Shown: piece by piece, positions 45,073 to 57,641 of the stretch
Layout of the letters: every line of letters begins with the position of its first letter
Numbering within the stretch: position 1 is the first letter of the stretch
Source: Ancylostoma caninum
Lineage: Eukaryota; Nematoda; Chromadorea; Rhabditida; Ancylostomatidae
DNA length: 64,000 bases
Assembly (NCBI GenBank): GCA_037903475.1
Contig: JBAJFG010000545.1
Span: 1,178,001 to 1,242,000 of the forward strand
Reading direction: 5' to 3'
The notes under the pieces: generated by a model
What the model saw: the letters and a program-made list of their open reading frames with translations, nothing else
Told to the model about the DNA's origin: nothing
Database searches by the model: none
Program-made: the position numbers and the translations under genes

Positions 45073-48000
45073 CTGGAAGACGGGTTTGTAGATCATTCTG
45101 AGACAATTTATGTATACCGTTGGAACCATCGCGCCGAGTAGATGCAGAATCTGCTGTTAGCTGAACTACGAAAATGAGGTGGACCCCTGCCTTTAAGTTA
45201 GCAACTATCAGATGCGTTTTGCAGCTAGGCCACGCCCAGCCGAAGCTGGCAGTTGGTTATGGGCATACTTTTGTGTACCACAAGAATGAGCTGCTAGTCG
45301 CACGGCTGGAAAGATTCGCAATCTGGCCAACTTCGTTTTTCTTTTTAAATTTTTATTGTGTTGTTCTTGAAAACATGTGGTCCGATGTGGTCCGGAAAAT
45401 GTACACTGTTGTTCGAGATCCGAGTCCAACAATGGTTCCCTAATATCAAAAAGAAATATAAAAACAAAGTGACATTTATTTCTTTACTTGTTTACTCAGT
45501 ACGTTACAGTGAACGAATCCAGTCATGATTTCCTTCCAGCGGAGTATTGCATAGGTCAATGAAATAAATAGAAATCAAATAGAAGAATTTGAAGAAATGA
45601 ATCAAATTAATGAAAGTCGTTCGATCGAGAAGTAATAACCTACGGTTTGTGAAGCTGAATTTAGAGATAAGCCGCTTTACACATAGAAGCGAAACAGTGA
45701 AAGTCTCAGGATACAATATGAATGTTCAGGGGAGCAAAGAAGCCTAGGAGCATTTGCCAGGATCAGACCGCACCGCCAGCCGATCTGTATTAATGCGTAG
45801 TATGCTACTACTATGTTGTTGTTCTATGTATGCACGTATAATTGGCTGCCGATACATGACACAGTAGCCAGTGGCCCTTTAATTGCAAGGATTAGCTGAG
45901 GTATTAATTAGGCAAATATTTGCCACCACGAACAGCGCGGCTGTTTCGTAAAGCGTGGCGCAAACATATATAGTATAAAATTGGTCTGCAGACATGGCAG
46001 CTGCGGCCAAATCCTAGGATTCCGATGCTGTGGGTACCTTCTTCAGGCGTGGATAATGCTAGGAATTAGGTTACTAAAGCGTGCTGACTATATATATTTA
46101 GAGCCGAATAAGAACTTACTTATGTAAATGCCTAAATTATTGATCCAGTATCCGATCCAAAAAAAATTCAAATTTCCAAAGAATAGGAAGCCCCAATCTC
46201 ATATCATTATTCCTCAAAGGCTGTGCTGCTCTCCTTTTTTGGAAATCCGAAACTTCTGGCTTTTTAAATTTAAATTTCTGGATTCGAGTGTATCTAATAC
46301 ATTATGTAATCGGCCGTACGCAGGGCGCTTATGTGCGGTGCTCACAGTGTCGGGATCCCCAATCCTTGAAAGGGAGGTTCAAGGACCGACCGATTAGCCG
46401 ATTTTTTGGACTTCCTTGGAGGAATTTCTATTTTAGGATGTTCATAGATACGATATCGCCTTCATTGGTTCCTGGAAATAGCAAGAGCCAATCCGTGGGA
46501 TTTACAGACGGCTGCTCAGGAAAAAGCTCCTCGAACATGGATAATGCACAGACAATCCAATCCTTCCTTTTCAAGGAATAAGGGCTAATTGAGGTTCGCT
46601 GAATTTTGTGTCGGAATGGGGAGGGGGCAGCTCTGCCCTGTTTAGTGGACGATAGCGTCTTTTTAGGGTATGGGGCTACAATGACTGCCATAAGATGTAA
46701 CAGCATCTTGAAGAATGTGAGTGGGCGACATCTTCTTCATTATTTACAGATAAGTGATTGTGAAAATCGTCAAATTGTGAAAAATTGTCATCCTTATGAA
46801 TTTTTAGGAGCGCAATAATCGAAATTTCTCCAATAATATTATTTTAGTTTCGAGGAAACATCTGATTTTTGTGCTGAGATATCCATCTTGAAAAATGCGA
46901 CTCAAAAACGGCCATTATTTTTGGGACAACCTATGCATCGAAAAAGAAAGTATGAAATTGCAATAAAATTTGGTAGAAGAAACGAAACAACTACTATTTC
47001 TACATTGTTTACAGTTCAACAAGATTTACGATGAATTCAACAAGAGATTCTCCCTAGACTGTGCAATAACAAACAACTAAAAAGAAAAGCAGTGTGGTTG
47101 ATAAGGATGTTTATAAGGAAGTAGGAGGTTATTGCGGTGCGGTAAACAAACTGTTTGCTTTCCTGACAAAAACTTACTACGGCAAAGAACTTGAAGGTAT
47201 GTAAAAAACCGAAGTCCAGTCAAACTCTCGACGCAAATTTTTGCAGCGGCGTTAAGGCGAATACGCCCCAATGGCTACAGGTATCCTGCTGTGCAAATAG
47301 CACTCTGCTGACAACTTTTTCCCAGGATTTTTTTCGGTCAAGAGCAAGTTGACATTTGAATTTCCTCCTAACTGGATTCCTTCTGCAGGTTTTTCCTGCT
47401 CTATGGTGAAAAAATGCTGAACTTTTGCTGAAATTTTTTTTCAACTGGAAATTATGCACATGTTGAACTTCATCTAAGGTGGAATCGTGGAAATGAGCAA
47501 TGCGGTCACAGAAAGAGGAGTTGATAGCAAAAAAGCTAGATCGGTCCTGGAGAAAGAAATGGGACATCCAGAATCTCAAAGCGAAAATTTTTTCAGGATA
47601 TGACGAATGAGTGAAATGTCCGCGTAGATAAAAAGGTAAATGAGGGACCAAGAAGGTTTGCTAGCGATTTATGGACACACTAAACCTTCATCCTGACAAT
47701 TGAGAAGGGTGTTTCCTGTAACTGGTTGTCCATATACTGAAGAACGAACGCAACAATTAGTCCGCGGTCATAAACTGTCATCTAACTGCAACCAAAACAA
47801 CCAGACATGGTTTTGTTCAGAAAGACTGGTCACCTCAAGTCCTTTTAGCGGCTTGAGACCTTTGAAACACGCAAGACATGGGAATTGTTCAGACTTTTGC
47901 CTGTATATTTCAAGAGTAGTGAAGATATGAGAATGGAAAAAATCGCAAGGAAATTAGGTCTCGGCCTTGCACAATCAAACTAAAAACAAAATAAAATTAG

Positions 48001-49917
48001 TAGAAAATTGGATAAAACTAAATCATAGAAACTCAAATTATGAAGAATGAGCCACTCTTATTGGTTGTTCTCATTAGAAGCTCCGCCCCAAGCCGGGCTC
48101 ATGAATAGGCGTTTCCCAGCGACAATTGAGCTCCTAATATGCGCGTAATTCATAACATTTTTTTTTTGAGAAATGTGAATAAAATAAAAGAGTGATGATG
48201 GAGATTTTTGCTAGTACTCTACAGCAAATTTCTACTGAGAATAGCAAAGTAACTGATAATGTGTGTGAACATTGGAGGAGGCGGTACTGGACCTGTGAGA
48301 AAAAAATGCACATGTTCATCCCAACTTCCGTTTTACCGACGGATTAAACAAAGTAAACACTGAGAAAAACGAGTTTTCAGATGACAAAGATCAACGAATA
48401 GGCACAGTCCACTAACCATCAGAGTTCAACATCAAAAACAATGAAATCGTGGGTTCGAGAAGGTGATGACGTCACTGGCGATTTTTTACGAAACGAGAAG
48501 AAGTGCGAACTCGTTGTGAAACCAACGCTGGCAGACTAGCCCGCGCACGCGCCGGGACGAGGCCGAACCGGCCTCATCCGGGGGCCGCATAGAACAAACG
48601 AACACCACCACGCAATTTCTCGTGGATATTTGTTCGGAATAAGAGCTGAGATCAACATGATTCCCCTTGGTGAGGTGACATGCAGTGAGGAGCTCGAATT
48701 TTCGAGACAAATAGAAATGGAATTCCGAATTGTTTTGCCAATGTTGCATGAAACTTGCAATCACTCAGCTGGAATTTTTTAATAATGTTATTGCTCATTG
48801 AATGGGCATTTAGATTATGTCATTAGACCTTGAAGAACTTGGAAATGAAGGAGTGATGTTACTTCTGACTAAGACAATGAAAATCGCTATGGAATTCATT
48901 TTATACTTTACGGGTATTGCCCTGGAAAATGATTGGAATTGTAGGTGCCACGGAGATTTTCTAGCAGGGGATATTTTGAAAGTACATTTTTTGACTAGTT
49001 ACCCTTAGGTAAAGTTCATTTATTAACAAAAACAAACCATAGACAATGAGGAACAAAGATTTGAACTACGTGCTTCTCTCATTAAGAATATTTATTTGTT
49101 TTTTTTTGAAACCATCTTTTTCATGGAAAGTAGTGGTCCACTCCTCAAGGGGTGAAGCGGTTCACCTGGACTCATATTCATGCACATAGCTGGAAAGATT
49201 GCAACCTAATGCTTCTTCTGAAGTTGACGAGTTTTTAAGGTAAAATGAGGCAGTATGGAGCGTGTATCAAACGTATAGGGACACCCTGAATTTTGCAAAT
49301 AACTATACCTGCACTCTTCTAGTCAGATTTCTTACCTATTCGATTCAAGTAACCCTACGATACATGGTTTCAGTCAAAAACACCGACTTACAGAATTTTT
49401 ATAATTTTTTGAAGAGAAAAGTTGGGAATTTGGATAATTCCTTGTATCAAAACTCTAGGGACACTTGCTGTTGAATGACCGTCTCACTTGGGAAAAATCA
49501 TGGAACGCTTGTGAGCAGGGGCTCTGGAAGGGGCGGTTTAGCCAAGAGGTTTGATTGGCCAACTCGACGAACTGACCAATCATGGAGTCGCTCGGAAGTC
49601 GGAAGGAAATCGGCGGTGCTGCTCTCCTCAGATATCACGCTCCACATCAAAAACAATAAGTAAGATGTCTCCTGTGTTTGTTCTCCGTGAATAGAATATC
49701 AGCATTAAAAAAGAAGAATAAAAATACAATAATAAAAAATACTTCCGCCCTTATCTATCACATGAGCACAACTGTGTCAAAAGTGCTCAAGCATGGCTTT
49801 CATGCAACTCGACCAAAGGGCAAGCAAACAACAAACAAACAACACAACACAATATTTTTTCTCTTTTTTGAAGCCGAACAAGGAGAGTTATCGTTCCTCC
49901 CCCCTCTCGAAAAATAG
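45073..49917. other. Intergenic, no supported gene
   Basis: A GGCCACGCCCAGC block occurs at about 45228. A minus-strand segment near 46430-46570 (LSMFEELFPEQPSVNPTDW) is an isolated coding-like ORF. Direct repeats GTATCAAACGTATAGGGACA and GTATCAAAACTCTAGGGACA lie at about 49265 and 49444. Nothing else could be supported. Confidence 0.3.
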
Positions 49918-50190
49918 AAATCCTACCGCATTACTATATGTGTTCCTGCCCTCGTCAACGACAGGGAGGCCGAGTGGGGAAGAGCTGCACTTTTAAGCGG
50001 AGGGTCGAGCGCTTGAACCCTGTCTTAAGCATCCGTTTTGCATTTTTATTTTTAGTGGGGTTCCCATTTTTTTGGGACCGAGGGCAGTACTGAAATACAT
50101 GTTGTAGCACTTACTCAAACAAAAATTCAAGCCACATGTGTTTCATTCCGGTATGCGGGCCTGGCCTCTTGCACCCCCCACCCCCTCTTG
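49918..50190 (+). mobile_element. Second copy of the tRNA-Ser-derived SINE
   Basis: It shares the CCGCATTACTATATGTGTT lead, GGCCGAGTGGGGAAGA box A, GGAGGGTCGAG box-B region, GAGGGCAGTACTGAAATACA body, and the AAAATTCAAGCC to C-rich tail with 40430-40680, in the same order. The tRNA head is more decayed here. Confidence 0.7.
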
Positions 50191-50292
50191 GGAGATACAT
50201 TTATGATAATGACGACGATGATTTATTATCAGCAAATTTGAAATAGGGATTAGTATCTAAACCTAAGCACGGTGATAAATATAGATTAATAT

Positions 50293-50556
50293 CAGTGGCG
50301 AACGCAGAAAGTGGACGGGAGGGGGGGTGGGCGTAGGAAAAAAGTGGGGTCTCCGCTGCTTTGAGGACCCAGATGGAAAATAAAATTAATAAAAATGCTA
50401 ATTATAACAACAAATAATAAATAAAAGTTATATTAAAAATAAGAATAAAAATAAACGATCTGAGATACAACTTAAACTAATACAAGATTTTTATTTGTAT
50501 TGTAAAGCAATTTCGAAAATTTGGTGCCCCCCCCCCCCCTCCTGCGTGCGCCACTG
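50293..50556. mobile_element. hAT-like MITE, 264 bp
   Basis: It starts CAGTGGCGAACGCAG and ends CTGCGTGCGCCACTG, an inverted repeat of the CAGTGGCG type seen in hAT-family elements. The interior is A/T-rich with a G run beside the left end and a C run beside the right end. A clean 8-bp target duplication could not be confirmed. Confidence 0.65.
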
Positions 50557-51287
50557 ATATATGTATATATTTTTTCACGCCTGGTTAAGACAAACGTTAG
50601 ACAAACTTCCAAAATAAACAAGGAAAAAAATGTAGAACAGTAACCAACATATAGCACACATTGAAAAGTCAGATACATCAAAACTTCTGGGGCAATGCAA
50701 ACATTTTTTCGAAGCCATACAATATAGAAAACCAAAACTTCGTTCTCCAACAAAATGCGCCCCCACAGGGCAATTGGACTGAATCTGTGCGAGGGCGGAG
50801 GAAATTTTTTTGTTACCCGAAGATAGGCGCTAGCTGCCCAAATTGTTGATTTCGCCCTGAAGTTTTTCGCAGCTGAGTCACTGAAAATTCTAAATAAGGC
50901 ACCGCTGTGCTGATTTTCATTGTTCTGAAGAATTTTTCCACTCCTCCTGAAGTCCATGGACGAGAACTTCTCTGAACCAGGCAAGATAGATAAGATAACT
51001 GCAAATATTCCGGAAACCAGGTGAAATTATTCTTCGTCTGGGTCACTGCGATCGCAATGCAACATGAGTTGTGAAAAAAAGTTAAATAGCAAGTGTGGGC
51101 AGACACATACGTGGTATTTTTGCTCTTCGTGCAAATGTTCATCGTAGCGAATGTTTGTAAATCGTTCCCTCCCTAATGGCTGAGTCGTAATCAGATCAAC
51201 ATCGCTTTTTGATATGATATAAATGGCATGGTAAATAGAGGCTCGGTGCAATAGACGGTGGTTCATTTATGGTTGGCAAGATATCTA
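50557..51287. other. Upstream intergenic region
   Basis: No gene was identified. It precedes the seven-exon gene at 51288; no obvious TATA box was recognised. Confidence 0.3.
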
Positions 51288-53487
51288 ATGTGGTGGATGG
51301 TAACCCTCATATCTGGCACGTTAGCACAGACAACTGAAGCGCCATGTGATCAAGTGAGTTACCCTTACAAGGAGGCCAGAGGTCTCCTGAACGGATGAAA
51401 TTCTCCAATTACCTTCATTTCCAGATACTATACATGCCAGATGCTGGCTATCAAGAAAAGCGTGTGACAATCTATTATAATGATCAGTTCAAAGACCTGG
51501 CCGAAGATATTGAATGTTATCTGGAAAGCCTGGAAATAGCCTCTTCTGCATTGATTGCTGTGCAACCAACCACTCCTACGTTGCGCCAACTCTGTGGATC
51601 TAGTGATGTACGTTGGAGTTCTTATAAAATCCGGGCAGAGATCTCTCTTCAAACCTTCTCATTGGGATTTCCCGTGAATTCTTGGGGCAAGGTGCGAGAC
51701 CATGGTACGCCGTTGCACTCAAGTTCTCTGCTGCTGGCAGAAGCAGACAACCAGAGTCGGCATACGAAGCCCCTGTGTTTCTGCGCAAGAGAGCCGCGCC
51801 GTGCCCCCCCCCTTTGCACACGGCCTTTTTCCCTGTAGATCACAAAACACTAGAAATTATTTTTCAGATCATGAATAAGACGAGCAAACTGCATCTCACT
51901 GTAACCATCACCGAAGCATTACACGTAATAAATCAATCGATATTCGATCAAGTTCAGAAGCTCTGATTTGTTCTCTCAGGTTGAAGAAATGTGCCAGGAT
52001 AATGTCCTGTTGTTACATATGAAGGCAATCGGCGAAAGATGGCTGGCGCACATTATAACACCGCGCAGCGATGTGATTATTCCACTAGAAACTGAAGGAG
52101 GAGGAGCAGGAGGAGGTACAATTGGTGAAAACTACTGTTTACCCTTGATATCTTGGTATCCACAGCATGTAAACAATATATATGTTCAGCCGGAGTTTTA
52201 GCCAATTTTACGTTGAATTTAAAAGGAAATTGCACGCGAATAAGGGACATTGAAGCTTTTTTATGGTCCAAAGCACCATCTATGTACATTAGGTGTCAAT
52301 GGAGGTGCGCGGTTTTTGCGGCCTAAAAGTGCACGCTGCGCGACCGCGCCGCTTATGATGGAATTGTCGCAGCAGTGACAAGTTAGATGTTTCCTGCCCA
52401 TCACATTTGACGTTAACTACCAAGAAAACTACCTAAATATCAAGAAAACCCTATAATGTGTTATCCCAGAGAGGATTCAGGCTCGAGCGGCGCGGTTGCG
52501 TCGCATGCTCTTCGAGGCCGCGAAAAACGCACCGTCATTGACGCTCACTATATGTACCGCGAGATTAACACTACACCCCTATTAATGAGGACTCGCCCAT
52601 CATATTTTTAATCAAAAGGCATTCCATGTGTAGGGTTTAGGGCGTTGTATCAGGAAAAAAACTAACATATCCGCTAGAGCGCATTTATCCGACTGGACAA
52701 AGCATATTGGATACAGGCCCAGTATCGGAAGTCGATCGCGCCACCCTTTCCAATCATAGGGTATTTTATACTAGATGCATGCTTTTGACGCGTGTGTGAT
52801 CATGTGACGAAGGTTAGGGCCAGTCGGATCGCTGATCGCGATGAATTATCAGTTGTGTTTAGGGACGACACCGACATGGGATTCACTGCGGATGGCGATG
52901 GAGGCCGTGGCACTGCTATGGGGTCCTGTCTACTTCACTCCTGATAAGTCCAGGTATAAATATCTGAAATTTATCATAGAAGCGCTGAAGGTGAGTTCTG
53001 CTTCTCATGCCACTCTCTTCCTCCGAAAATCTTGTCTCCATCACATCCAGAAGAAAATAGTTATCATCCCTACGCTAGTTGTTGGTATGGTATTCCTGGT
53101 CGGCGTAGTTGGACTGATCAGTTTCTATGCGAAACGGAAAAAGCAGAAGGCTGAACAGAAAACGTTGCGGAAACGGAAAGCTCTACTGCTTGCGGAGTGG
53201 GGCAATGAGAGCTATCAGGTACCTGTCGCCCTACAGGTATGCAGAATAAGTTTACAGTTACTATAGGCATCACCTAGGGTGCTCCCATCTGGAATATCGA
53301 AAGTGAACAGCCCACTGACACGAGGGTGTCGAATGTGAGCGATGGGAACCAGGAAGTCGCGGTTTCACTCGAGGATCGCCGACCCAAGGGTTCCAATGAG
53401 GTGGCGATCACAGACTCTCTGAGGAGGTGCGGTTACAAACAGGGTGAATTCTGCACAACATCCGCGACCAGTCTGACCGCAACTTAG
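51288..53487 (+). CDS. Seven-exon single-pass membrane protein of unknown family
   Basis: Exons: 51288-51353, 51425-51607, 51868-51924, 51980-52115, 52863-52990, 53051-53218, 53278-53487. Phases agree throughout (948 nt, 315 aa). Residues 1-14 form a signal peptide (MWWMVTLISGTLAQ). The extracellular part has a few Cys (CDQ, IECY, RQLCGSSD, EEMCQD) and a Gly-rich stretch (ETEGGGAGG). A transmembrane helix (IVIIPTLVVGMVFLVGVVGL) at about 190-212 is followed by a strongly basic stop-transfer segment (YAKRKKQKAEQK). The cytoplasmic tail is acidic/polar, about 100 aa. Exon 5 is the weakest: another frame through it also looks coding. An inverted-repeat element occupies the intron before exon 5. 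A receptor-like role is only a guess. Confidence 0.7.
52277..52555. mobile_element. GC-rich MITE-like element in the fourth intron of the gene at 51288
   Basis: GTACATTAGGTGTCAATG, then GGTGCGCGGTTTTTGCGGCC, is mirrored by GGCCGCGAAAAACGCACCGT and CATTGACGCTCACTATATGT. Inner blocks CGCGACCGCGCCGCT and AGCGGCGCGGTTGCGTCGC also pair. Arms are roughly 75 bp. Non-coding. Confidence 0.8.
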
Positions 53488-55440
53488 GCGTGAAATAAGG
53501 TGCATTGATGGATGGAGGCACACCAGAGACTTCATATTTGACGACAAAACGATTGTGATTCAAATTTTCCTCTATTTTCGCGAGCTATTCATCATTCAGC
53601 TCTTCATAAGAGCTATTCATCTGGCTTAGTTTAACGATAAATGTCCTTTAAGCGGGAAATATGCGAGATACAAGAATATTTTGGCAAATCGGAGGAAAAG
53701 AAATCGCTTCTGGTTTTTCGACTGATTTCAAGGACATGAATATTCCTATCAAACAAGTTTAATCATCGCTCACGTGTTATACAAGTTAAATTGCGGTTTC
53801 AATATTGATTTTCCGTCAAGTATAGGGCGGTGCAGCCTATGCATTTAATTTCACGCCCAAACTACGGTCAGACTGGCTGCGGACGTTGTGAAGAATTCAT
53901 CTTGTCGGTTAGAAACATGAATATTGCCTAAAGATATTCAAATAGTTGTTCTGATCAAGAGACTAAATGAAATGTTTTAGCCCTCCACTCTAGGATCACT
54001 ACATCGCAAGAACCATTTTATGGGTAGAACACTTTCTGTTGGGAAGATTTTATGCGTACATCGTCATCAATAACTTAAAAACTTTCTTAATAAAGTTTGA
54101 GAAAAAAGGACTACTAGCACTTGTTGAAATAAATCTCTTTGGAAGAAGTAAACTGCAACGGTTTGAAAAAAAATTTGGCCGTCCGAGTCAAGTAAGAAGG
54201 AAAAACAAAAAGCCTAAGCTACAGAAAAGCCTGTTAGAACAGGAACAGAAGAGCATAGGAACAAGAAGCTTTCTCCCGGAGTTGTATGAAAAATAATGAA
54301 CAGGTTGTGACAAACATTTATAATAGTTGAAGACCTATTCCCATCATGGATTGGGTCACATTTGTAAGTTCTTAGTTTATTCACGACATTAATCCGGAAT
54401 ACTTGCTGGCTTTTTTCATTTCTCCGTGGTGAAAAACTGAATATAGTAAATAAATAAACAATAAATAAAAAGCCGCACACTCCACTTTCTCAGATGTTCT
54501 ATGTAACATGTCAGTGAATATGATTTGCCGGAAATTAAGGAAAAAGTGTAAAGTAAGAAAAGTAGGCAGCGAATCGCCTCAGAAAGCACTTGTATCCATG
54601 CGACCCTATAGATCAGTCCACACACGTTTGCTATGGCGCCAACTCGTAGATCACAGTGATCCATTTGTGGTTACGATTCAATCGTGTATCTCTAAACATT
54701 ATCCGGAAAGCCTTATAGCATTTTCAATGAGCTAAGTTCCTCAGAGAATGTTTATACCAACAACAGTTAGAACATCGCTATCTCGAAACATGTGCGAAAG
54801 AATAAAAGCGATGATCACATGGGATCTGCAGCACTGTACCGTCATGTATGCATCATGCAAATGTTGTGCAAACATCCTGCACCTTGACTCAACGATGACA
54901 TCGTAGTAGAGTACGCATAGAATCTGTAGGGTCAACATATTGCAGTCAGTGTGATGCACATGGTGTGTCACGGCCTTCCGTCCTCGTGTTGGCACGTGAT
55001 GCACGGTGCGTCACGCCATTCCCTGCGTTTGAAACTGTCCTTTTTTGACGGTTCTTTCAGACAACTGCAGTGTTCAATACAGAGAACAAAATGTCGCATG
55101 GGGCCGGCCGGTAGAGCTCCCATTTTAGCAAAAGTCTCAAGTGAAGTACTTCTTAAGAAAATGAATTCATGTCATAACTTCTGAACAGTAAGGAATGTAT
55201 TACTAAAATGCAGAATAAGAAACAAGCTTCACACCAGAAGCGAAGAAAAACAGAAATTCGTGGAAAACGCGAAGTGTACGACTCACATTGAAAAAACCGT
55301 TCCTTTGTGGTCACTAGTGTGCTGCACATGGTGCACCACGCATTGCGTCAAAAAAAGATATCGATTGACTACGCGCACCTCGCCATGCGAAAATGTGCTC
55401 GGGCCGCAATGTGTTAAGCACAAGTTTTGCATGAAATGTA
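53488..55440. other. Intergenic; isolated ORFs
   Basis: A plus-strand frame at 54039-54296 (Lys-rich, LPELYEK end) lacks an ATG start. A 75-codon ATG ORF at 54508-54735 has no recognised features. Palindromic GCACATGGTGCA-type blocks occur near 54955 and 55322. Confidence 0.3.
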
Positions 55441-55624
55441 TACAGTCCGGTCCGGCAGCCACAGCAAATGGGCGCCGGCGGGCGCCGGCCGCCGCCACCC
55501 TCCGGCGCCCCGGTATTAATGAGCTATGAATCACTCGAGCTTGGGAGAAAGCGGAGAAAAATACAATTTTATATCATAGCAGACAGGGTAGATAAGCCTA
55601 ACCCTATGCTTAAGAATGGGTTAA

Positions 55625-56601
55625 CACATAACGGACAATACGACCCACCGGTGGGTCGTACGGGAAGTTACGTAGAGGACAATACGACCCACCGGTGGGT
55701 CGTATCCGTTTTATCCCTTTTTCTTAGGTGGAGCTCCCCCAAATTCTGCCCCTGGGGGTTATTCTACCCGCTGAACACGAAAATGGCATCCATTTTGTAC
55801 CGTAACTGCGATAGTGTAGGATTACTGTAGTCATACTGTAGATACTGTTGATGTATTTTCTCACAGCATCTACAGTAAATTTTAACTTTGGGGTTACTTG
55901 ACGTGCTGGACATGAATACGCCATCAGTCCTGCACCGTAGAGCAGTACTCTAAGGCTACTGTAGCGTTATCGTATAGTCAGTGTAGGCATACTGTAGATG
56001 CATTTTATTCACCAAATTCAGTGAAACTTTGGCAAGGGGGGTTATTCGACATGCTGAACACGAAATTGACATTCATTTTGTACCGCAGCGCGGTACTGTA
56101 GGGTTACTGTAGGCATACTGTAGATGCATTTTGTTCAACAGATTCAGTGAAACTTTGGCAAGTGGGGGTTTCTGACATGCTGAACACGAATTTGAGATCC
56201 ATATGCGAGATAGGTGCAATGTTCGAGATCAGATTTTAAAATAACCCCAGTTTCGGGCAAGTCCTGATGCAAAACATTTCCCACAATTCCTACAGTATGA
56301 TTACAGTAACCCTGCAGTGATGCCATACGGTAGACAATGAATATCATATTCTTAATCTGTATGTAAAATAACCCTCCTGTGCAAATTTTGGTTGAATTCT
56401 GATAGAAGAAGGTCTTCCTACAGTTTCTACAGTATACCTACAGTAACACTACAGAAGTGCTTTACCAAGTAAAACAGATGGCATATTTGTGATCAGCATG
56501 TCAAATATGCCCTAAATCTCGCAACTCCAATGAGAAACAAGCGCAAACTCGCTTTGGTCCAAAGTGGCCCTGAGCGGAAAATCTGCGTTGTCGCGAATGT
56601 G
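55625..56601. mobile_element. Nested piggyBac-like non-autonomous element with TTAA target duplication
   Basis: The ends are CACATAACGG and CGCGAATGTG (short inverted CACAT termini), flanked on both sides by TTAA. Uninterrupted copies of the host element show the single target. Inside the left end are two perfect 20-bp palindromes ACGACCCACCGGTGGGTCGT (about 55641-55660 and 55684-55703), then roughly 130-bp imperfect tandem units containing GTTACTGTAGGCATACTGTA. No transposase is encoded. An old relative is at 1960-2605. Confidence 0.75.
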
Positions 56602-56726
56602 TTAAAGGCTTAGGCTTAGGCTTCACAAGAGTGGACCCACCCAACTCCCTTTTCACCTAAATTTCTAAGATAAACTACGATAAGTGTAAGTAATAGCGGA
56701 CACTATTTGTATGTTGCATCGCGTGC

Positions 56727-56798
56727 GGGCATAGCTCAGTGGGTAGAGCGAATGATCGACGTTGTGGTGGTCAGGGGATCAAATCCTGCCCTGTGCCC
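56727..56798 (+). repeat. tRNA-like module A, best-preserved copy
   Basis: GGGCATA pairs fully with TGTGCCC (7 bp). The D-arm region GCTCAGTGGGTAGAGC and the T-loop region GGATCAAATCC are tRNA-like. The arms do not sit at exact tRNA spacing, so it is treated as tRNA-derived. Confidence 0.6.
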
Positions 56799-57641
56799 CG
56801 TTTTGCAAATACATATAGTATGCTGCCTACGACTGCTGCAGTTATCTAACAAACTCCAACATAAAAAGTAGCCCGGATGGCTCAGTGGTTCGAGCGGCAG
56901 ATTGCAATCTGTCCCTATCGCTGGTTCCACTCCGTTGGAGATCCAGAGTTAAGTATCGCAGTGTTTGGGGTTCACTGCTTGGAACGTCCCCCGTGATCTC
57001 CTTCGGGTAGTCCAGGAAGGCATCCGGCAATGTTTTGCATAAATTTCGAAGATAAACTACGATAAGTGTAAGTGTAAGTGTAAGTAATAGTAATAGTGTA
57101 AGTAATAGTGAAAAACCACTTTTTCAAAGTTGAGGGAAACCAGAAGAGAGTAACTCCGCCGTAAAGGACTGCTACACGAAAGATAAATGACAGTGGTAGA
57201 ACTACTTCGCAATGGATATGGAACAATTTATACGGATTTCAATTATTTCTGAGGATCCCGAATTGGATGAGCTTTATTATTCAGATGGATAACTGAAGTA
57301 CTGTGTCCATCTATAGAAGAATAACGGCCATTTTTGTATTCGCGAAGCAGTGTACTATAGCAGAAAATGGAAGAGTTGGCTTCGCTTACTGTGTATTCAG
57401 AAATCTTTCCCCATGAAAATCACAAAAATGAAAAAAAAACGTGAAAGTTGTGAAAATAGTCCCCTGCTTTATAGCCTTAACATATCCACTGCACTCTGTT
57501 TACTATGGACTAAAATTGTATTTTTCTTCGCTTTCTCATAAGCTCGAGTGATATATAGCTCATTAATACCGGGGCGCCGGAGGGTGGCGGCGGCCGGCGC
57601 CCGCCGGCGCCCATTTACAGTGGTTGCCGGACCCGATTGTA

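Larger units (their letters stand above)
55441..57641 (+). mobile_element. Composite inverted-repeat element, complete copy with a nested element
   Basis: Both GC-rich arms are present (starting TACAGTCCGGTCCGGCAGCC; ending GCCGGACCCGATTGTA), along with module A (56727-56798), module B (56871-56942) and the internal A/T-r region seen in the copy at 5850. The GGGTTTAAGGCTT landmark is split by a 977-bp insertion bounded by TTAA (55621-55624 and 56602-56605). Without the insertion the copy would be about 1.2 kb, matching the other complete copy. Confidence 0.88.

Noticed and set aside
47220..47651. 143-codon minus-strand ORF
   Set aside because: No recognisable domain, no splice context, and biased Phe/His composition typical of chance ORFs in A/T-rich DNA.
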